From Sipunculus nudus (lineage: Eukaryota > Annelida > Sipuncula > Golfingiida > Sipunculidae), in assembly GCA_026874595.1 (NCBI GenBank), contig CM049320.1:19973714-20037713 (forward strand): 64,000 nt of DNA, written 5' to 3'. Positions 49,459 through 55,344 of this stretch are shown piece after piece. Numbering within the stretch: the stretch's first letter is position 1; every line of letters begins with the position of its first letter. The notes beneath the pieces were generated by a model. It ran no database searches, had not been told where the DNA came from, and worked only from the letters and a program-made list of their open reading frames with translations. Both the position numbers and the translations under genes were made by a program.

Positions 49459-52052
49459 AAGTTTGTGTGTGTCTATATATATGTATATGTGTGTATATAT
49501 ATATGTATATATATATACCTGATGACTTAGTTACACCTGAGCATCATCATGAAAATAGAAAATCTGTCAATTTTAGGAGAACAAATATTGTTCTAAAGGT
49601 GCAACTTTAAAGGTTCTTACACAGAAGTTTACTTTAAATGATTTTGCATATTGAAATTAAGAAACTTTATAAGAGTAAGGTTCTTTTACACTATATAACA
49701 CTTATACAAGAATTTTTTTACTCCCATACAAATCAAAATAAAAAACACCTACCTGGACATGCTCAGCAGTATTAACTGGTCTTGAGGTAAAATTTCTTTT
49801 TCTTATTATGCAGATTGAACGTGAGAAGATGCGCTCAGAAGAGACAGCCAGCCGTGCCACGTTGGAGAAGACGTCCATGGATCGTACGATCACCCAGATG
49901 GAGGAAGACAACATGGAGCTGTCCAAGTCTCTGCAGACAGTCCAGGCTCAGCTGGCAGAGGCTGAGCAGCAGCACGCTCAGAGGTCAGTTTATGACTGTT
50001 AATATTATATATGCTATTAACCATCTTGTTTGTTATTGTCTCCACATTGGCCTGAAGGAGGCATATTTGCCTGTTGCAAGTAGGACAATGTCCAGTAGGC
50101 TGGTTCATATGTTTTATATATTATCAACACAACCAATCCTGTACAGTCAGTCTTATTTTCACAAAGTACTCATGTTAGACACTTCAAGTGTATAAGTCAG
50201 TGTATAAGCTATATCACTGCTTAATAAAAATCAGCATAGGTTGAGTGACAGCACAGTAAGAGCTGAGTGTGGCTTTATGTCCATCACTTAAAATAACAAC
50301 AGCTTGGTGGCAGCACTCTTAGAGGTGGCTTCCTAGTACTTTAATATAGTCTAGTGCCGGCTAAATAGTAGCATATCCAAATTGTATAACATTGTTATAT
50401 ATCATATGTTATAAAACTTGCAGAAGCAGAGTAGAAGCATAGCCAAAGCTAAGTACATTGTGTCAGTTATTATAAAACTAGCAGAGGTTGAGTAGTCTAG
50501 TTTAAGTGTCATATTTGTGTATTTATTTCATTTAATATAAAGATGGAACCAGTGAATAGTATCTCATGCTCGGAATTGAATATTGAAAGTACTATCAGTG
50601 TATAGGTGCCTACATTTTGATTACATTTCAGGCTAATTGATTTAACTAGTCGCCATCGCCAGGAGACAGAGATGGAGACCGAGAGACTTCGTAGTGCTCA
50701 GCTCCAGGCAGAGAGGACTCTGGAATCCCGTGAACGAGCCCACAGACAGAGAGTGCGAGGACTAGAGGAACAGGTATAGACCCCTTTGCAATACAGAATA
50801 TCGTTAATGTCTATACTCTCATGGGTGGAGATAAAGTATGCCTGCATGCCTTAAGAATTTCAGGCAAAAAACTTGCGCACCTGGCGTCCAGCCTGTCCAG
50901 CCCATTCATTCAATGCAGCGCATGTGCATTGAGCATATTCATGCTTTTCATTACAAATTATCCTGATATTTAATATGGTCTTGTTTTCAAAGTCTGTTGT
51001 TGAATTGAAATGAAATCTGTGTCATTTACAGGAAAAAGCCTTGAAATGAAAAATTTAATAATAACTTTATCTTGTATCAAAGGACTGGTATAAATATTCA
51101 TGGCAAAGCTACATGGTATTCATTTACAGAATGACGTCATGTTTTGCAGGTTTCATTTAATCTTCCTTGCATCATACCAACAATTAATTGTTTCCTTCAA
51201 TGATCACATAAAGTAAAGAGTTCTTGGTCTATAAGCCAATATTGTGGGGAGAGTCAGATGAGACAGTGCTAATGACTGACTGAATTACGCCTGCCTGCAT
51301 AAATGGGCTTCCGGCTTTGCCAGCCAGTGCTTTTTCCCCTCCATTTACACAAGAAACTGCCTTGGCGATATCCTGTATTGATATACATTTATGTATCTTT
51401 CCATAATCTGCTACTATTATATTTTCTTTCACATATTGTACTGAAAATACATCATTTAGAAAAAAAGAGAATTGATTGACATGAGCAATTTCAGCATGCA
51501 TAATGCTTTTGAACTTCACATCATTCCAAAACTAGTGTAGAATATGTGCACTCAAAACCATTCTAGTTTTTATCTGACTTCTGATACCAAATGATGGGGC
51601 TATTATCAGAAACATGCACATAATGGGATTCATGATGTTGTTTGGATATTAGTGTGAATGGCATTTAAAAGAAGAAATTTTCTTTTCAGATTGCAACACT
51701 GAAGGACCAACTCTACCAGGAGATGCAGAAACGCCAACAGTATATCGCACGAAGCAGCCGTGCCAATGAAGACATCAAAGATCTTCGTACCCTCCTAGAC
51801 GGATCACTAGGAAATGTTGCCCAAGATCCAGACTTGGATCCAGTCCTCCTGGATCATGAGATTCAAAAGTTAGATGACGCCTACCAGAGCAGGGCGTTGC
51901 CCACTCGCCTGTCCCGCCGCCGCTCACCTACCCGCACCACATCACCATTGCGAGTTGGACGATCCACCCCTGCACCACTCGGCCACAGCCCTCCAGTTTC
52001 TATGAAAAGAACTCCAAGCCCTGGCACCTCTCTCAGAAAATACAGGAAGTAA
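17050..52052 (+). CDS. CROCC: rootletin (ciliary rootlet coiled-coil protein), whole gene span
   Basis: The joined exons give a rootletin-like coiled coil of about 2,171 residues if all 33 exons are used (human about 2,000). Family-specific stretches are in order: LEQALKLE, YQEGQQRQAQLVQKLQ, VLQYKRKCGELE, LIKLEEEQQRSASLA, LWRAVVGFRRQFSE, ALNKRQLQVSELRNK, RLEARRELQELRRQVK, DIDPEAVRVALRDF, SEHDRRVLQERLDTTR and ERAHRQRVRGLEEQ. Three Ser/Pro/Arg-rich segments (residues ~500-560, ~1480-1550, ~2100-2165) break the coil. In the family the protein polymerises into the striated rootlet anchoring cilia and contributes to centriole cohesion. Every junction from 19287 onward is GT-AG and phase-consistent. 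The start is uncertain: the conserved N-terminal coiled coil (about 100 residues before LEQAL in human) was not found, so upstream exons may lie outside the window. Introns hold nothing beyond the elements listed separately. Confidence 0.93.
17284..19286. other. rootletin intron with retroelement relic
   Basis: Holds a reverse-transcriptase fragment (listed) and a short direct repeat at about 18065-18118 (ataataatacag...gggcaggct twice). Otherwise AT-rich. Confidence 0.5.
18205..18312 (+). pseudogene. non-LTR retrotransposon reverse transcriptase fragment
   Basis: One frame reads GVVPLMFVDFHKAFDST followed by HTLLIWQGL. The F(V/I)DF.KAFD(S/T) motif is the reverse transcriptase core motif of non-LTR elements. 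About 35 codons are recognisable, in the + orientation, with no flanking intact domain. It is a decayed copy in the first rootletin intron. Confidence 0.6.
19287..19478 (+). CDS. CROCC: rootletin exon 2
   Basis: 64 codons, phase 0 at both ends (tttag|CTGGAG; AAG|GTACAA). It encodes LEQALKLENG through YQEGQQRQAQLVQKLQSK, which aligns directly with the conserved start of the main rootletin coil. First exon that is certain by homology. Confidence 0.93.
21188..21513. mobile_element. possible small TIR element
   Basis: The left part reads ttgttcacactgcatcagtttggtct and the right part is its imperfect inverse (agaccaaaccaagtgcggacacagcc). About 330 bp, AT-rich, no ORF, in a rootletin intron. Termini and target duplication are not clear. 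Confidence 0.3.
21562..21624 (+). CDS. CROCC: rootletin exon 3, paralogue of exon 5 (likely alternative)
   Basis: 21 codons, phase 0 to phase 0 (ttttcag|TTAATA; CAG|GTTAGC). LIEYRQRVSLVEDENR aligns position by position with VLQYKRKCGELEEQNR of exon 5, whereas human rootletin has only the latter between the same neighbours. 63 nt is exactly three heptads, so inclusion or swapping keeps both frame and coiled-coil register. I infer a duplicated alternative exon; transcript data are needed to know whether it is cassette or mutually exclusive. Confidence 0.75.
22648..22710 (+). CDS. CROCC: rootletin exon 4, second extra 21-codon exon (likely alternative)
   Basis: 21 codons, phase 0 to phase 0 (tccacag|TTGGCT; GCG|GTAAGA), the same length as exon 3. 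It encodes LAHCTTQYESLRDVF... with two Cys. Resemblance to exons 3 and 5 is weak, but its size, phase and position between them suggest a third member of the set. No human counterpart. Confidence 0.65.
23660..23743 (+). CDS. CROCC: rootletin exon 5 (conserved member of the set)
   Basis: 28 codons (four heptads), phase 0 at both ends (ctgtag|GTACTG; TCT|GTAAGT). VLQYKRKCGELEEQ is the conserved rootletin motif that follows QKLQ in vertebrates. Confidence 0.92.
23744..27250. other. 3.5-kb rootletin intron
   Basis: AT-rich, with a GC-richer patch about 25535-25800 without a readable frame and a MITE at 26687-27054 (listed). No further copy of the exon 3-5 set was recognised. Confidence 0.5.
26687..27054. 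mobile_element. TA-flanked MITE, copy 1 of a two-copy family
   Basis: Begins TA|CACTGCCAAAAT and ends ATTTGTGGGAGTG|TA: imperfect TIRs with a TA duplication, as in Tc1/mariner-type elements. 368 bp, very AT-rich, with internal cataagaaa-type repeats. A diverged second copy lies at 38168-38552. Confidence 0.6.
27251..27360 (+). CDS. CROCC: rootletin exon 6
   Basis: Phase 0 in, phase 2 out (cttacag|CTTCAG; CAGAG|GTCATT). Encodes LQNSQDTLQSRLDRM to LIKLEEEQQ(R), matching the human LIRLEEEQQR segment. Confidence 0.92.
27807..27876 (+). pseudogene. decayed or poison duplicate of exon 7 start
   Basis: Lies inside the intron just upstream of exon 7. From 27805 the sequence reads agtgctagcttagctcatgt..., nearly identical for ~45 bp to the start of exon 7, with differences mainly at synonymous positions (both give SASLAHVNS.LRE). 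After CTCCAG at 27801-27806, splicing at 27807 would be in frame with exon 6 and reach a stop soon after (at about 27874). It is either a dead duplicate or a premature-termination exon. Confidence 0.55.
27944..28109 (+). CDS. CROCC: rootletin exon 7
   Basis: Phase 2 in, phase 0 out (caacag|GAGTGC; CAG|GTAAAG). Encodes SASLAHVNSMLREQLDQA to EWREEEQ, matching human SASLAQVNAMLREQLDQA. Confidence 0.93.
28658..28761 (+). repeat. 68/72-bp tandem duplication spanning the exon 8 acceptor
   Basis: cagatgtctctagtg...tttgatctg...cag plus the first exon bases occurs twice: copy 1 from 28658 with pseudo-acceptor at 28689, copy 2 from 28726 with the conserved acceptor at 28761. The two acceptors are exactly 72 nt apart and the frame between them is open (SVNLYFSAECSQQ onward), so use of the upstream site would insert 24 residues. 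Confidence 0.8.
28762..28974 (+). CDS. CROCC: rootletin exon 8
   Basis: 71 codons, phase 0 at both ends (ttttcag|TCTTTC; CAG|GTAACA). SFNEYFSAEHSRLLNLW then RAVVGFRRQFSEMK is one of the most conserved rootletin stretches. An upstream in-frame acceptor at 28690 could extend it. Confidence 0.95.
29623..30010. mobile_element. MITE with TACTGTGGTTG termini
   Basis: TACTGTGGTTG at 29623 and its exact inverse CAACCACAGTA ending at 30010 bound a ~388-bp AT-rich element lying in an intron. Inside are gtgagggtttcaaattcgtg and an inverse-related ...cctgcgaatgtgaagcc. A diverged relative is at about 33845-34350. Confidence 0.6.
30255..30376 (+). CDS. CROCC: rootletin exon 9
   Basis: Phase 0 in, phase 2 out (ttacag|GTGAAC; GCCAA|GTGAGT). 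Encodes VNLDKERSERASLEAQLREK to ADLSA(K); coiled coil aligning with human ALEKQALLQAQLEEQLR. Confidence 0.92.
30401..30434 (+). repeat. echo of exon 9 3' end and donor
   Basis: tgatggagctacccctgatc with ttgtgctaagtttg repeats, with a few changes, the last bases of exon 9 and its donor (gatggagctgccgctgatct...gccaagtgag) about 54 bp upstream. The donor is degraded to GTTTGT. Confidence 0.7.
31086..31697 (+). CDS. CROCC: rootletin exon 10, with first Ser/Arg/Pro-rich segment
   Basis: The largest exon (612 nt), phase 2 in and out (ttacag|GGTGAA; TCATC|GTAAGT). It encodes coil VNELSLTIEKQKLQLNEKDR, an acidic linker (ALRRIAQEVIADADS, matching human LRDLAQAVLSDSES), a basic Ser/Pro stretch with repeated RSP/RSRSP motifs, then ALNKRQLQVSELRNK where coiled coil resumes. 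The Ser/Pro segment occurs at the same place in human rootletin and is a likely phosphorylated break in the rod. Confidence 0.95.
31941..31957 (+). repeat. poly-C run
   Basis: 17 consecutive C residues within an intron. Confidence 0.9.
32297..32548 (+). CDS. CROCC: rootletin exon 11
   Basis: Phase 2 in and out (ttttag|TATCCG; AGATG|GTAAGA). Encodes IRGQDEARRGQDRLKNSL to KERQIKENQR(C); heptad-rich coil. Confidence 0.92.
33008..33135 (+). CDS. CROCC: rootletin exon 12
   Basis: Phase 2 in, phase 1 out (tccag|TCTGAA; ATCA|GTAAGT). Encodes LKVMEQTDSKLSKTREELGN to KDVLESEKNEI(S). Confidence 0.9.
33656..33819 (+). CDS. CROCC: rootletin exon 13
   Basis: Phase 1 in, phase 0 out (ttacag|GTGAGG; CAG|GTAACC). 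Encodes EALSKAELQKAELELEINK to NEGLGQDKIELNRVIMQ, matching human ALTKAEAGRVELELS and LAQDKLDLNRLV. Confidence 0.93.
33845..34350. mobile_element. degraded relative of the 29.6-kb MITE
   Basis: gtgagggtttcaaatttgtg near the left end and an inverse-like ...cacgaggagttaacctcgtgaa, gaatccaacca near the right end repeat the layout of the 29623-30010 element. Ends are decayed and boundaries approximate. Confidence 0.4.
34566..34689 (+). CDS. CROCC: rootletin exon 14
   Basis: Phase 0 in, phase 1 out (tcacag|CTGGAG; TCAG|GTCAGT). Encodes LEAEKAALLGQKKSVEQEK to LDIDTEKS; human LEEEKSALQGRQ at the same place. Confidence 0.92.
35392..35498 (+). CDS. CROCC: rootletin exon 15
   Basis: Phase 1 in, phase 0 out (ggcag|GTATCA; GCT|GTAAGT). 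Encodes (G)ITQNLELTEQSRERLEEEV to ADLTEQLNA. Confidence 0.92.
35471..35830 (+). repeat. ~100-bp tandem repeat including the exon 15 3' end and donor
   Basis: Four diverged copies of a unit that starts within exon 15 (tgctgacctcactgaacagc...gctgtaag) and continues gcaaatactacatccataat. Copies begin near 35471 (real exon end), 35581, 35674 and 35781, so the last 28 exon bases and the donor are echoed three times in the intron with progressive decay. Confidence 0.75.
36058..36379 (+). CDS. CROCC: rootletin exon 16
   Basis: Phase 0 in, phase 1 out (tctcag|ACGACC; CAAG|GTAAGT). 107 codons of coil: EEVLGARKEIERQSDTIVRI, KASLAVQLTAAERENRQQSE and QLDGRKEQLEGENQELILKK. The middle matches human AGLAVQLVAAEREGR. 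Confidence 0.94.
36515..36855 (+). repeat. ~168-bp tandem duplication reaching into exon 17
   Basis: Unit 1 (about 36515-36690) and unit 2 (about 36693-36855) align over caagactcgtatgattttaa / cagacttgtataattataa through ...tttccactcacagctg / ...tttccactcatagctg and ccagcact. Unit 1 ends in a copy of the acceptor and first ~18 bases of exon 17 followed by GTAACC, so exon 17 begins at the end of the duplicated unit. Confidence 0.7.
36840..37009 (+). CDS. CROCC: rootletin exon 17
   Basis: Phase 1 in, phase 0 out (catag|CTGACA; AAG|GTAAAC). Encodes DIQHLRKEMEVEVEKLERQK to QQAHEEDVERISRDK, matching human AAHEEDLQRLQREK. Confidence 0.93.
37842..38021. mobile_element. pogo/Tigger-like MITE
   Basis: CAGTAAAATCCCG at 37842 and the inverse ...AGTTTTACTG ending at 38021 bound 180 bp with internal repeated ggtggt / accacc boxes. 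A TA precedes the left end. CAGT(A/T)AAACC-type termini with GACCACC boxes are typical of pogo/Tigger relatives. No ORF. Confidence 0.5.
38168..38552. mobile_element. MITE, copy 2 of the 26.7-kb family
   Basis: CACTGCCAAAAATAATT at the left and aattatttttggcaggg at the right are inverted repeats with one mismatch. 385 bp, AT-rich, with the same internal order (tatccaaagataat, ggccgcatgcttc, aagaaaatat, tttaccgtatcaagaa) as the copy at 26687-27054. Confidence 0.65.
38622..38801 (+). CDS. CROCC: rootletin exon 18
   Basis: 60 codons, phase 0 at both ends (tgatag|GACAAG; CAG|GTACGT). Encodes DKQRQEMEAQREDLIHAFKQ to RDESLLMAENEKQQ, matching human EEIAALQQERDEGLLLAESEKQQ in order. Confidence 0.94.
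39122..39171 (+). repeat. (TA)n microsatellite
   Basis: Pure TA run, 25 units. Confidence 0.95.
39211..39407 (+). CDS. CROCC: rootletin exon 19
   Basis: Phase 0 in, phase 2 out (tttcag|GCCCTC; ACCAC|GTAAGT). Encodes ALSLLEEEKSAIIEKLTN to RQEQDKNTITSMDSDMRS, matching human SRQEQDRSTVNALTSELR. Confidence 0.93.
39575..39971. mobile_element. PIF/Harbinger-like MITE candidate
   Basis: Left end atcctttcacacggcaaatg, right end inverse-related gtgtgtgaagggggtat, with internal aaaccattttgaattc-type repeats in both orientations. About 400 bp in an intron. Target duplication not clear. Confidence 0.45.
40647..40822 (+). CDS. CROCC: rootletin exon 20
   Basis: Phase 2 in, phase 1 out (tgcag|CATTGC; GAAG|GTACCA). 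Encodes IAHEKEVKNLGTQISDLQRQ to TIRRDLIEANRKNRE, matching human LRRELLEAQRKLRE. Confidence 0.93.
40823..42269. other. 1.4-kb rootletin intron with (TA)n
   Basis: Starts almost immediately with a (TA)n run (40858-40912). The rest is strongly AT-rich with nothing recognisable. Confidence 0.6.
40858..40912 (+). repeat. (TA)n microsatellite
   Basis: TA run beginning about 36 bp after the exon 20 donor. Confidence 0.95.
42270..42455 (+). CDS. CROCC: rootletin exon 21
   Basis: Phase 1 in and out (atcag|CTGAAG; TGCA|GTATGT). Encodes EEQKELLRKEVLDLKRAVND to VSRCLYDTKQKAC(S). Confidence 0.92.
42879..43123 (+). CDS. CROCC: rootletin exon 22
   Basis: Phase 1 in, phase 0 out (ctag|TTCTGG; AAG|GTATAA). 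RLEARRELQELRRQVKQLD is almost identical to the human RLEARRELQELRRQMKMLD. Confidence 0.95.
43424..43623. mobile_element. TA-flanked MITE with ~40-bp TIRs
   Basis: TA|CACTCCTCACACAGTG at the left and CACTGTGTAAGGAGTG|TA at the right are inverted repeats that continue inward to ccagatct / agatctgg. 196 bp between TA duplications; Tc1/mariner-type MITE in an intron. Confidence 0.7.
43699..44137 (+). CDS. CROCC: rootletin exon 23, with second Ser/Arg/Pro-rich segment
   Basis: Phase 0 in, phase 1 out (ccatag|GTGGTT; AAAG|GTGTCT). Coil VETEASREALRKELSNMQRR to LKLKLSGAEGRVDALEAQLAR (human ELGLRLSAAEGRAQGLEAELAR), then HSSLRRTIGFRQDMPRARSP and repeated RSRSP motifs. If the donor is not used the frame runs ten codons to TAG at 44167, with AATAAA at 44224. 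Confidence 0.94.
44224..44229 (+). promoter_or_regulatory. possible intronic polyadenylation signal
   Basis: AATAAA 55 nt after the stop reached when the exon 23 donor is not used; it could produce a truncated rootletin. Confidence 0.3.
44496..44725 (+). CDS. CROCC: rootletin exon 24
   Basis: Phase 1 in, phase 0 out (ttcag|GATTTG; AGG|GTAAGT). The first half continues the Ser/Pro/Arg linker (SPIPRTGSPERGASPDRG, SPVRRSLSPSRG); the second half is DIDPEAVRVALRDFVQQLAG, matching human DLDPEAVRGALREFLQEL. Confidence 0.95.
45229..45349 (+). CDS. CROCC: rootletin exon 25
   Basis: Phase 0 in, phase 1 out (tttttag|GATGAT; GAAG|GTAAAA). Encodes DDAQSQMRSMAVQLREVEEE to LHQLQKSLTAVEE. Confidence 0.92.
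45753..45916 (+). CDS. CROCC: rootletin exon 26
   Basis: Phase 1 in, phase 0 out (aacag|ACAAAC; AAT|GTGAGT). GIDGRLASAQTALMLQEETI matches human SVDGRLSGVQAELALQEESV. Confidence 0.94.
46363..46542 (+). CDS. CROCC: rootletin exon 27
   Basis: 60 codons, phase 0 at both ends (tccag|GACAAT; CAG|GTATTG). CTKLELTRRSLEGDLQRMKL matches human TVKLELQRRSLEGELQRSRL. Confidence 0.95.
46793..46820 (+). repeat. (AAT)n microsatellite
   Basis: About nine AAT units in an intron. Confidence 0.9.
47020..47160 (+). CDS. CROCC: rootletin exon 28
   Basis: 47 codons, phase 0 at both ends (ttcag|GTGCTG; AAG|GTACAA). LGDRIESLTRQVQDLESK and TVDRLSSALAKTEQEE match human LQDRVDSLQRQVADSE and TVERLNGALAKVEE. Confidence 0.95.
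47521..47554 (+). repeat. (TA)n microsatellite
   Basis: TA run in an intron. Confidence 0.9.
47620..47889 (+). CDS. CROCC: rootletin exon 29
   Basis: 90 codons, phase 0 at both ends (tccag|GTCCAG; AAT|GTAAGA). LQQALTSSEHDRRVLQERLD matches human LQKALTACEHDRQVLQERLD. Confidence 0.96.
48194..48509 (+). mobile_element. tRNA-derived SINE
   Basis: The head carries a pol III A box (TGGTGTAATGG, 48206-48216) and a B box (GGTTAGAATCT, 48250-48260), 34 bases apart, as in tRNA-derived SINEs. The body includes cacattataaatgggtacc and the tail is the T/A-rich aactttaactttactttaaa. About 315 bp, + orientation, in the intron before exon 30. The family was not identified. Confidence 0.75.
48684..48884 (+). 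CDS. CROCC: rootletin exon 30
   Basis: 67 codons, phase 0 at both ends (ttgtag|ATGATT; AAG|GTATAT). METEKREIERSQVRLEKDKS matches human LEAEKREVERSALRLEKDRV. Confidence 0.95.
49387..49520 (+). repeat. (TA)n / TATG microsatellite
   Basis: Long TA run with interspersed tgtgtg and tatatgta units. Confidence 0.95.
49814..49983 (+). CDS. CROCC: rootletin exon 31
   Basis: Phase 0 in, phase 2 out (tgcag|ATTGAA; CAGAG|GTCAGT). IEREKMRSEETASRATLEKT and MDRTITQMEEDNMELSKSLQ align with human VEREKLRSHEDTVRLSAEKG and LDRTLTGAELELAEAQRQ. Confidence 0.94.
50632..50773 (+). CDS. CROCC: rootletin exon 32
   Basis: Phase 2 in, phase 0 out (ttcag|GCTAAT; CAG|GTATAG). ERTLESRERAHRQRVRGLEE is virtually identical to human ERTLEARERAHRQRVRGLEE. 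Confidence 0.96.
51690..52052 (+). CDS. CROCC: rootletin exon 33, C-terminus
   Basis: Phase 0 in (ttttcag|ATTGCA), 120 codons, stop TAA at 52050-52052. IATLKDQLYQEMQKRQQYIA ends the coil (human VSTLKGQLQQEL). Then comes an acidic linker (LDPVLLDHEIQKLDDAYQ) and a basic Ser/Pro tail (RRRSPTRTTSP, MKRTPSPGTSLRKYRK). Human rootletin ends soon after the coil, so most of this tail is an extension of about 90 residues. Confidence 0.95.
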   Translation: MATLKDQLYQEMQKRQQYIARSSRANEDIKDLRTLLDGSLGNVAQDPDLDPVLLDHEIQKLDDAYQSRALPTRLSRRRSPTRTTSPLRVGRSTPAPLGHSPPVSMKRTPSPGTSLRKYRK

Positions 52053-52322
52053 ACAAATCACAAAGAACAATCATGGACATTAGGAAAACAGAAGCGCCAC
52101 AAAAATTGTTTTTAAAGTGGATACTTGCTTGAGTGACTGTGTTTTTATTGACTTTATAGTGTGATTGTTCGGTCAAACTGTATCAGGTTTTTTTTTTTAG
52201 TATTATGTCCAACTTGTGCAAAATTTATTTAAGGGCATTTTTATTTGCTTCTGAAATTTGCCTATAAGATGTTAAGTGTATATTTGTATATGTTGACCTA
52301 CCAGCAGGTGCTCTGTGGCTAA

Positions 52323-52328
52323 AATAAA
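52323..52328 (+). terminator. candidate poly(A) signal of rootletin
   Basis: AATAAA 271 nt after the stop codon. Alternative at 53378-53383 (AATAAA). Confidence 0.4.
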
Positions 52329-52768
52329 TTGCGAGTGATGAACAAATTGATATTACCAGTACCACCGATGACATCAAAAGGTCACCATTTGAGAAGTTAC
52401 ATATCATTTTGACTATGCATACATGCAACACAATTTGCTTCATTTTGTACACGTGTGACTTGGTAGGACAACATAGTTTACATATTCATGCTGTTGCTGT
52501 GATATTGTCGAGAGAATTTGAATTCCAGTAGTATATCAGGGACCACAATCACAATGTTATATAGTGATATTAAAATGTTTGTGAATGACATAGAAACTGC
52601 AGATTAAAATGGGGCGAATTGCAAGTGATGAACTATCTAGCAGTTTCAGCTTTACAAAGTGCCAAATCTACCGGAAATGATTGTTTTTAATGTGGAAATG
52701 GAAGTAAAACAGGAAAGGCATATATGAACATCTGTTTTGTATTCTGATTGGCTGGTTGTGCCCGAATA

Positions 52769-52776
52769 ATGACGTC
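52769..52776 (+). promoter_or_regulatory. CRE palindrome with nearby inverted CCAAT box
   Basis: TGACGTCA, the full CREB/ATF site, lies about 20 bases after attggctgg. The pairing resembles a promoter, but no start codon with coding sequence follows closely on either strand. Confidence 0.3.
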
Positions 52777-54403
52777 AGATGCTGTGCAGCTCTCGGTTAA
52801 TCATGAGCTTTTCGGTAGCTAACTGCTTGTTGAACGAGTTTTGTTTGTGCAGGTAGATTTATAGATACATTTGCAGACCTTTTTATAGTCAGATTATGTG
52901 CCAATTTAGTAGCGTTAAGTGTGTATATACTCAGACTTTATTACAGAAAGTAGAAAGATAAAATAACAGTATTACATGCAGCATTACGGTTGGAATCCGA
53001 AATGTCTCTTGAACAAGTAAACGACCATGCTGTGATAAGCTGAAATAGTCATTTCACATGATTTATTCCTAAGTTTGTATTTTTGTCTTCTCTTTAATGT
53101 CCTGTGTGCTTATACCATTGTTGTTGTTGTTGTTATTATTATTACTATAATATTACTATTAATGATACATACATTTTAACCTATATATTTGGATGTAGAC
53201 AAGTAGAACATTTCCATTCACTATACAGTGCTCACTTAGGAGCTGCAGTTCTCTTTTAAAGGGTGAATTGTTTGCCTTATGGTTTGATTTTTGGATAGTG
53301 ATTTTTTGGTTTGAAATCAAATGACCGACTCTTTAGCCGTTGGGAATACTGTATGATATATGGTTAAGTTACGCTATAATAAACTAGTGTGCAACAAGCT
53401 GTGATCCTGTCTTATAACAGAGTTAAAAATATATATTACAAGTTGAGGGTTTTTATAGATAGGACCAAGCCATTGATAGTTCTGGATATTATACTTTCTA
53501 GTATGCTTTCTCATAAACCATACAGACCTTGGTAAAATATACTTTTATACAGGGATTTAATGAAAGCTTTGCTGACCGGGTACCAACAGACCTTTGTTGT
53601 TTTTAATCCTGATTCCTATTGAAAAAAGTACCATAAATTGTCTAAATTAACAGTCGTGTATATCATTGGGATGAACAGTGTGATGCAGTGCTTAAGGCAA
53701 TCGGGAATTCATGGATAAAAAAATTGCTTCATTGAAAAAAAAACTATAATTATGTATTACTTAATGTGCCTTTGGGCCACGTAACCAGTTTATTCACAAA
53801 CACAATGTCGTTTTCTAACAAGGGTAATTTATTGGCGAATCAAAAAAGTACATTTTTTTTTGCTTCTGAAAGAAACTACAAATATATAAGCATTGTTCAT
53901 GAATTTCTATAAAAAACAGTTGACTTTAGCTAGTTCAAACTTCAAACAATCAAACTTTCTGGTTTGCAAGCATTATCTTTAAACGCAAAGATTCTACAGA
54001 AAATTACAAACTGCGACAATTTGACACTATGTCCATATGGCCACTATTTCAAACATGTTTTGTATACCTGGGTGACAAGTTTTCAGATTAAAAAAATACG
54101 TTTAATTTTTAACTGAAATAGGTAATCCTTAAATTGAATTTTTTAAAAATCCCCTTGATAATCGGAATCAATGTGAATCATTTGAATCATGGAAATATAG
54201 GATTTATCCCTAAAATTGAAAAAAAGACACGTTACAAAATAAGATCTAATACAAACATGTATTAATTATTCCCTTGCTTCAGCAGAGTTTGTAATAAAAT
54301 GGTTTCCTTCAAATATCTGCTTTGATAAAAATTGTCGATTGACGTGATCAATCTCTGACTGGTACAAATTCAATGAAAATCAAAAGGCCAGAAAAAAAAG
54401 AAC

Positions 54404-54693
54404 GGTTCTCGGGCACTTTTTTTCAGAAATCAGTTAGGGCGGGCAATATATTATTTTTTTAACTTTTTGTATTTTTCGATCAAAAAATGTCTTATGATTA
54501 GGGAAAAGCATGAAAATAACAGAAGTTTTGTCATAAACAGGGAAAGCACTACATATCAAAGGAAATCTGATCAAAATTGTATTATTTTATTTTCTTGAAA
54601 GATGAAAATCAAAATAAAAAATTTTGATGCGAAAATCAAAATAAATATATTGATGCGGAGGATTAAAATTGACGCGGATGGTGCCTGAGAACC
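54404..54693. mobile_element. short TIR element (MITE candidate)
   Basis: GGTTCTCGGGCAC at 54404-54416 and GTGCCTGAGAACC at 54681-54693 are inverted repeats with one mismatch. 290 bp, AT-rich, no ORF. A clear target duplication was not seen, so the family is open. Confidence 0.5.
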
Positions 54694-55334
54694 ATACCTT
54701 TTATTTTTTTTACTAAAATTTTATAGCTAGGACAGTCGACAAATGATAAAGTGCAACATTAAATAAAACGTTTAAAACCCATTTATAATTTGTCAGTGCT
54801 GGATATATAACATAAATTTATAAGGTTCTTTAATACTTCGTATGCCTGTTTCAGTCTATTAGTTGACATCACTATTACCCTCGGTGACTATAGAGCCCTC
54901 AAGAGCGCAGTAACCACTGGGTCCCTTGTTTAATTATATTGGACATCTTAGCAAAATTGTTTTTGATAATAACAATATAATAATTTCATCCCCGGAAGGG
55001 GGGGGGGGAGGTGCATTGCTGCTAAGTTTTGAAAATAAATTCGTTTCTGCTGTAAAATAACCATTTCCGTTGAGGTTTAACTGCTCTGTTTGAGAAAGAT
55101 GCATTGCCCTATTTATACCGGGTGTTCATACTGAATAATTAACTAGCACATGTTTTTTACCCCAAATGCCAGCTGTGTCTTAATATCGCATTAATCCCGC
55201 ACTAAAAGCACCGGTCAGTACTAATAAATGTACATACAAGTAGGAACATCTAAATCCCATCAATCATTGCATCTCAAATAGCAAAACCCCTTAAACTCTG
55301 TCCAGATATCATCTGTCTACAAGACAATATGTAT

Positions 55335-55344
55335 GTATAAAAAA
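55335..55344 (+). promoter_or_regulatory. candidate TATA box of the PAN-like gene
   Basis: TATAAAAAAG about 200 bases before the signal-peptide ATG. Position fits a TATA box with a ~170-nt 5' UTR. Confidence 0.3.
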
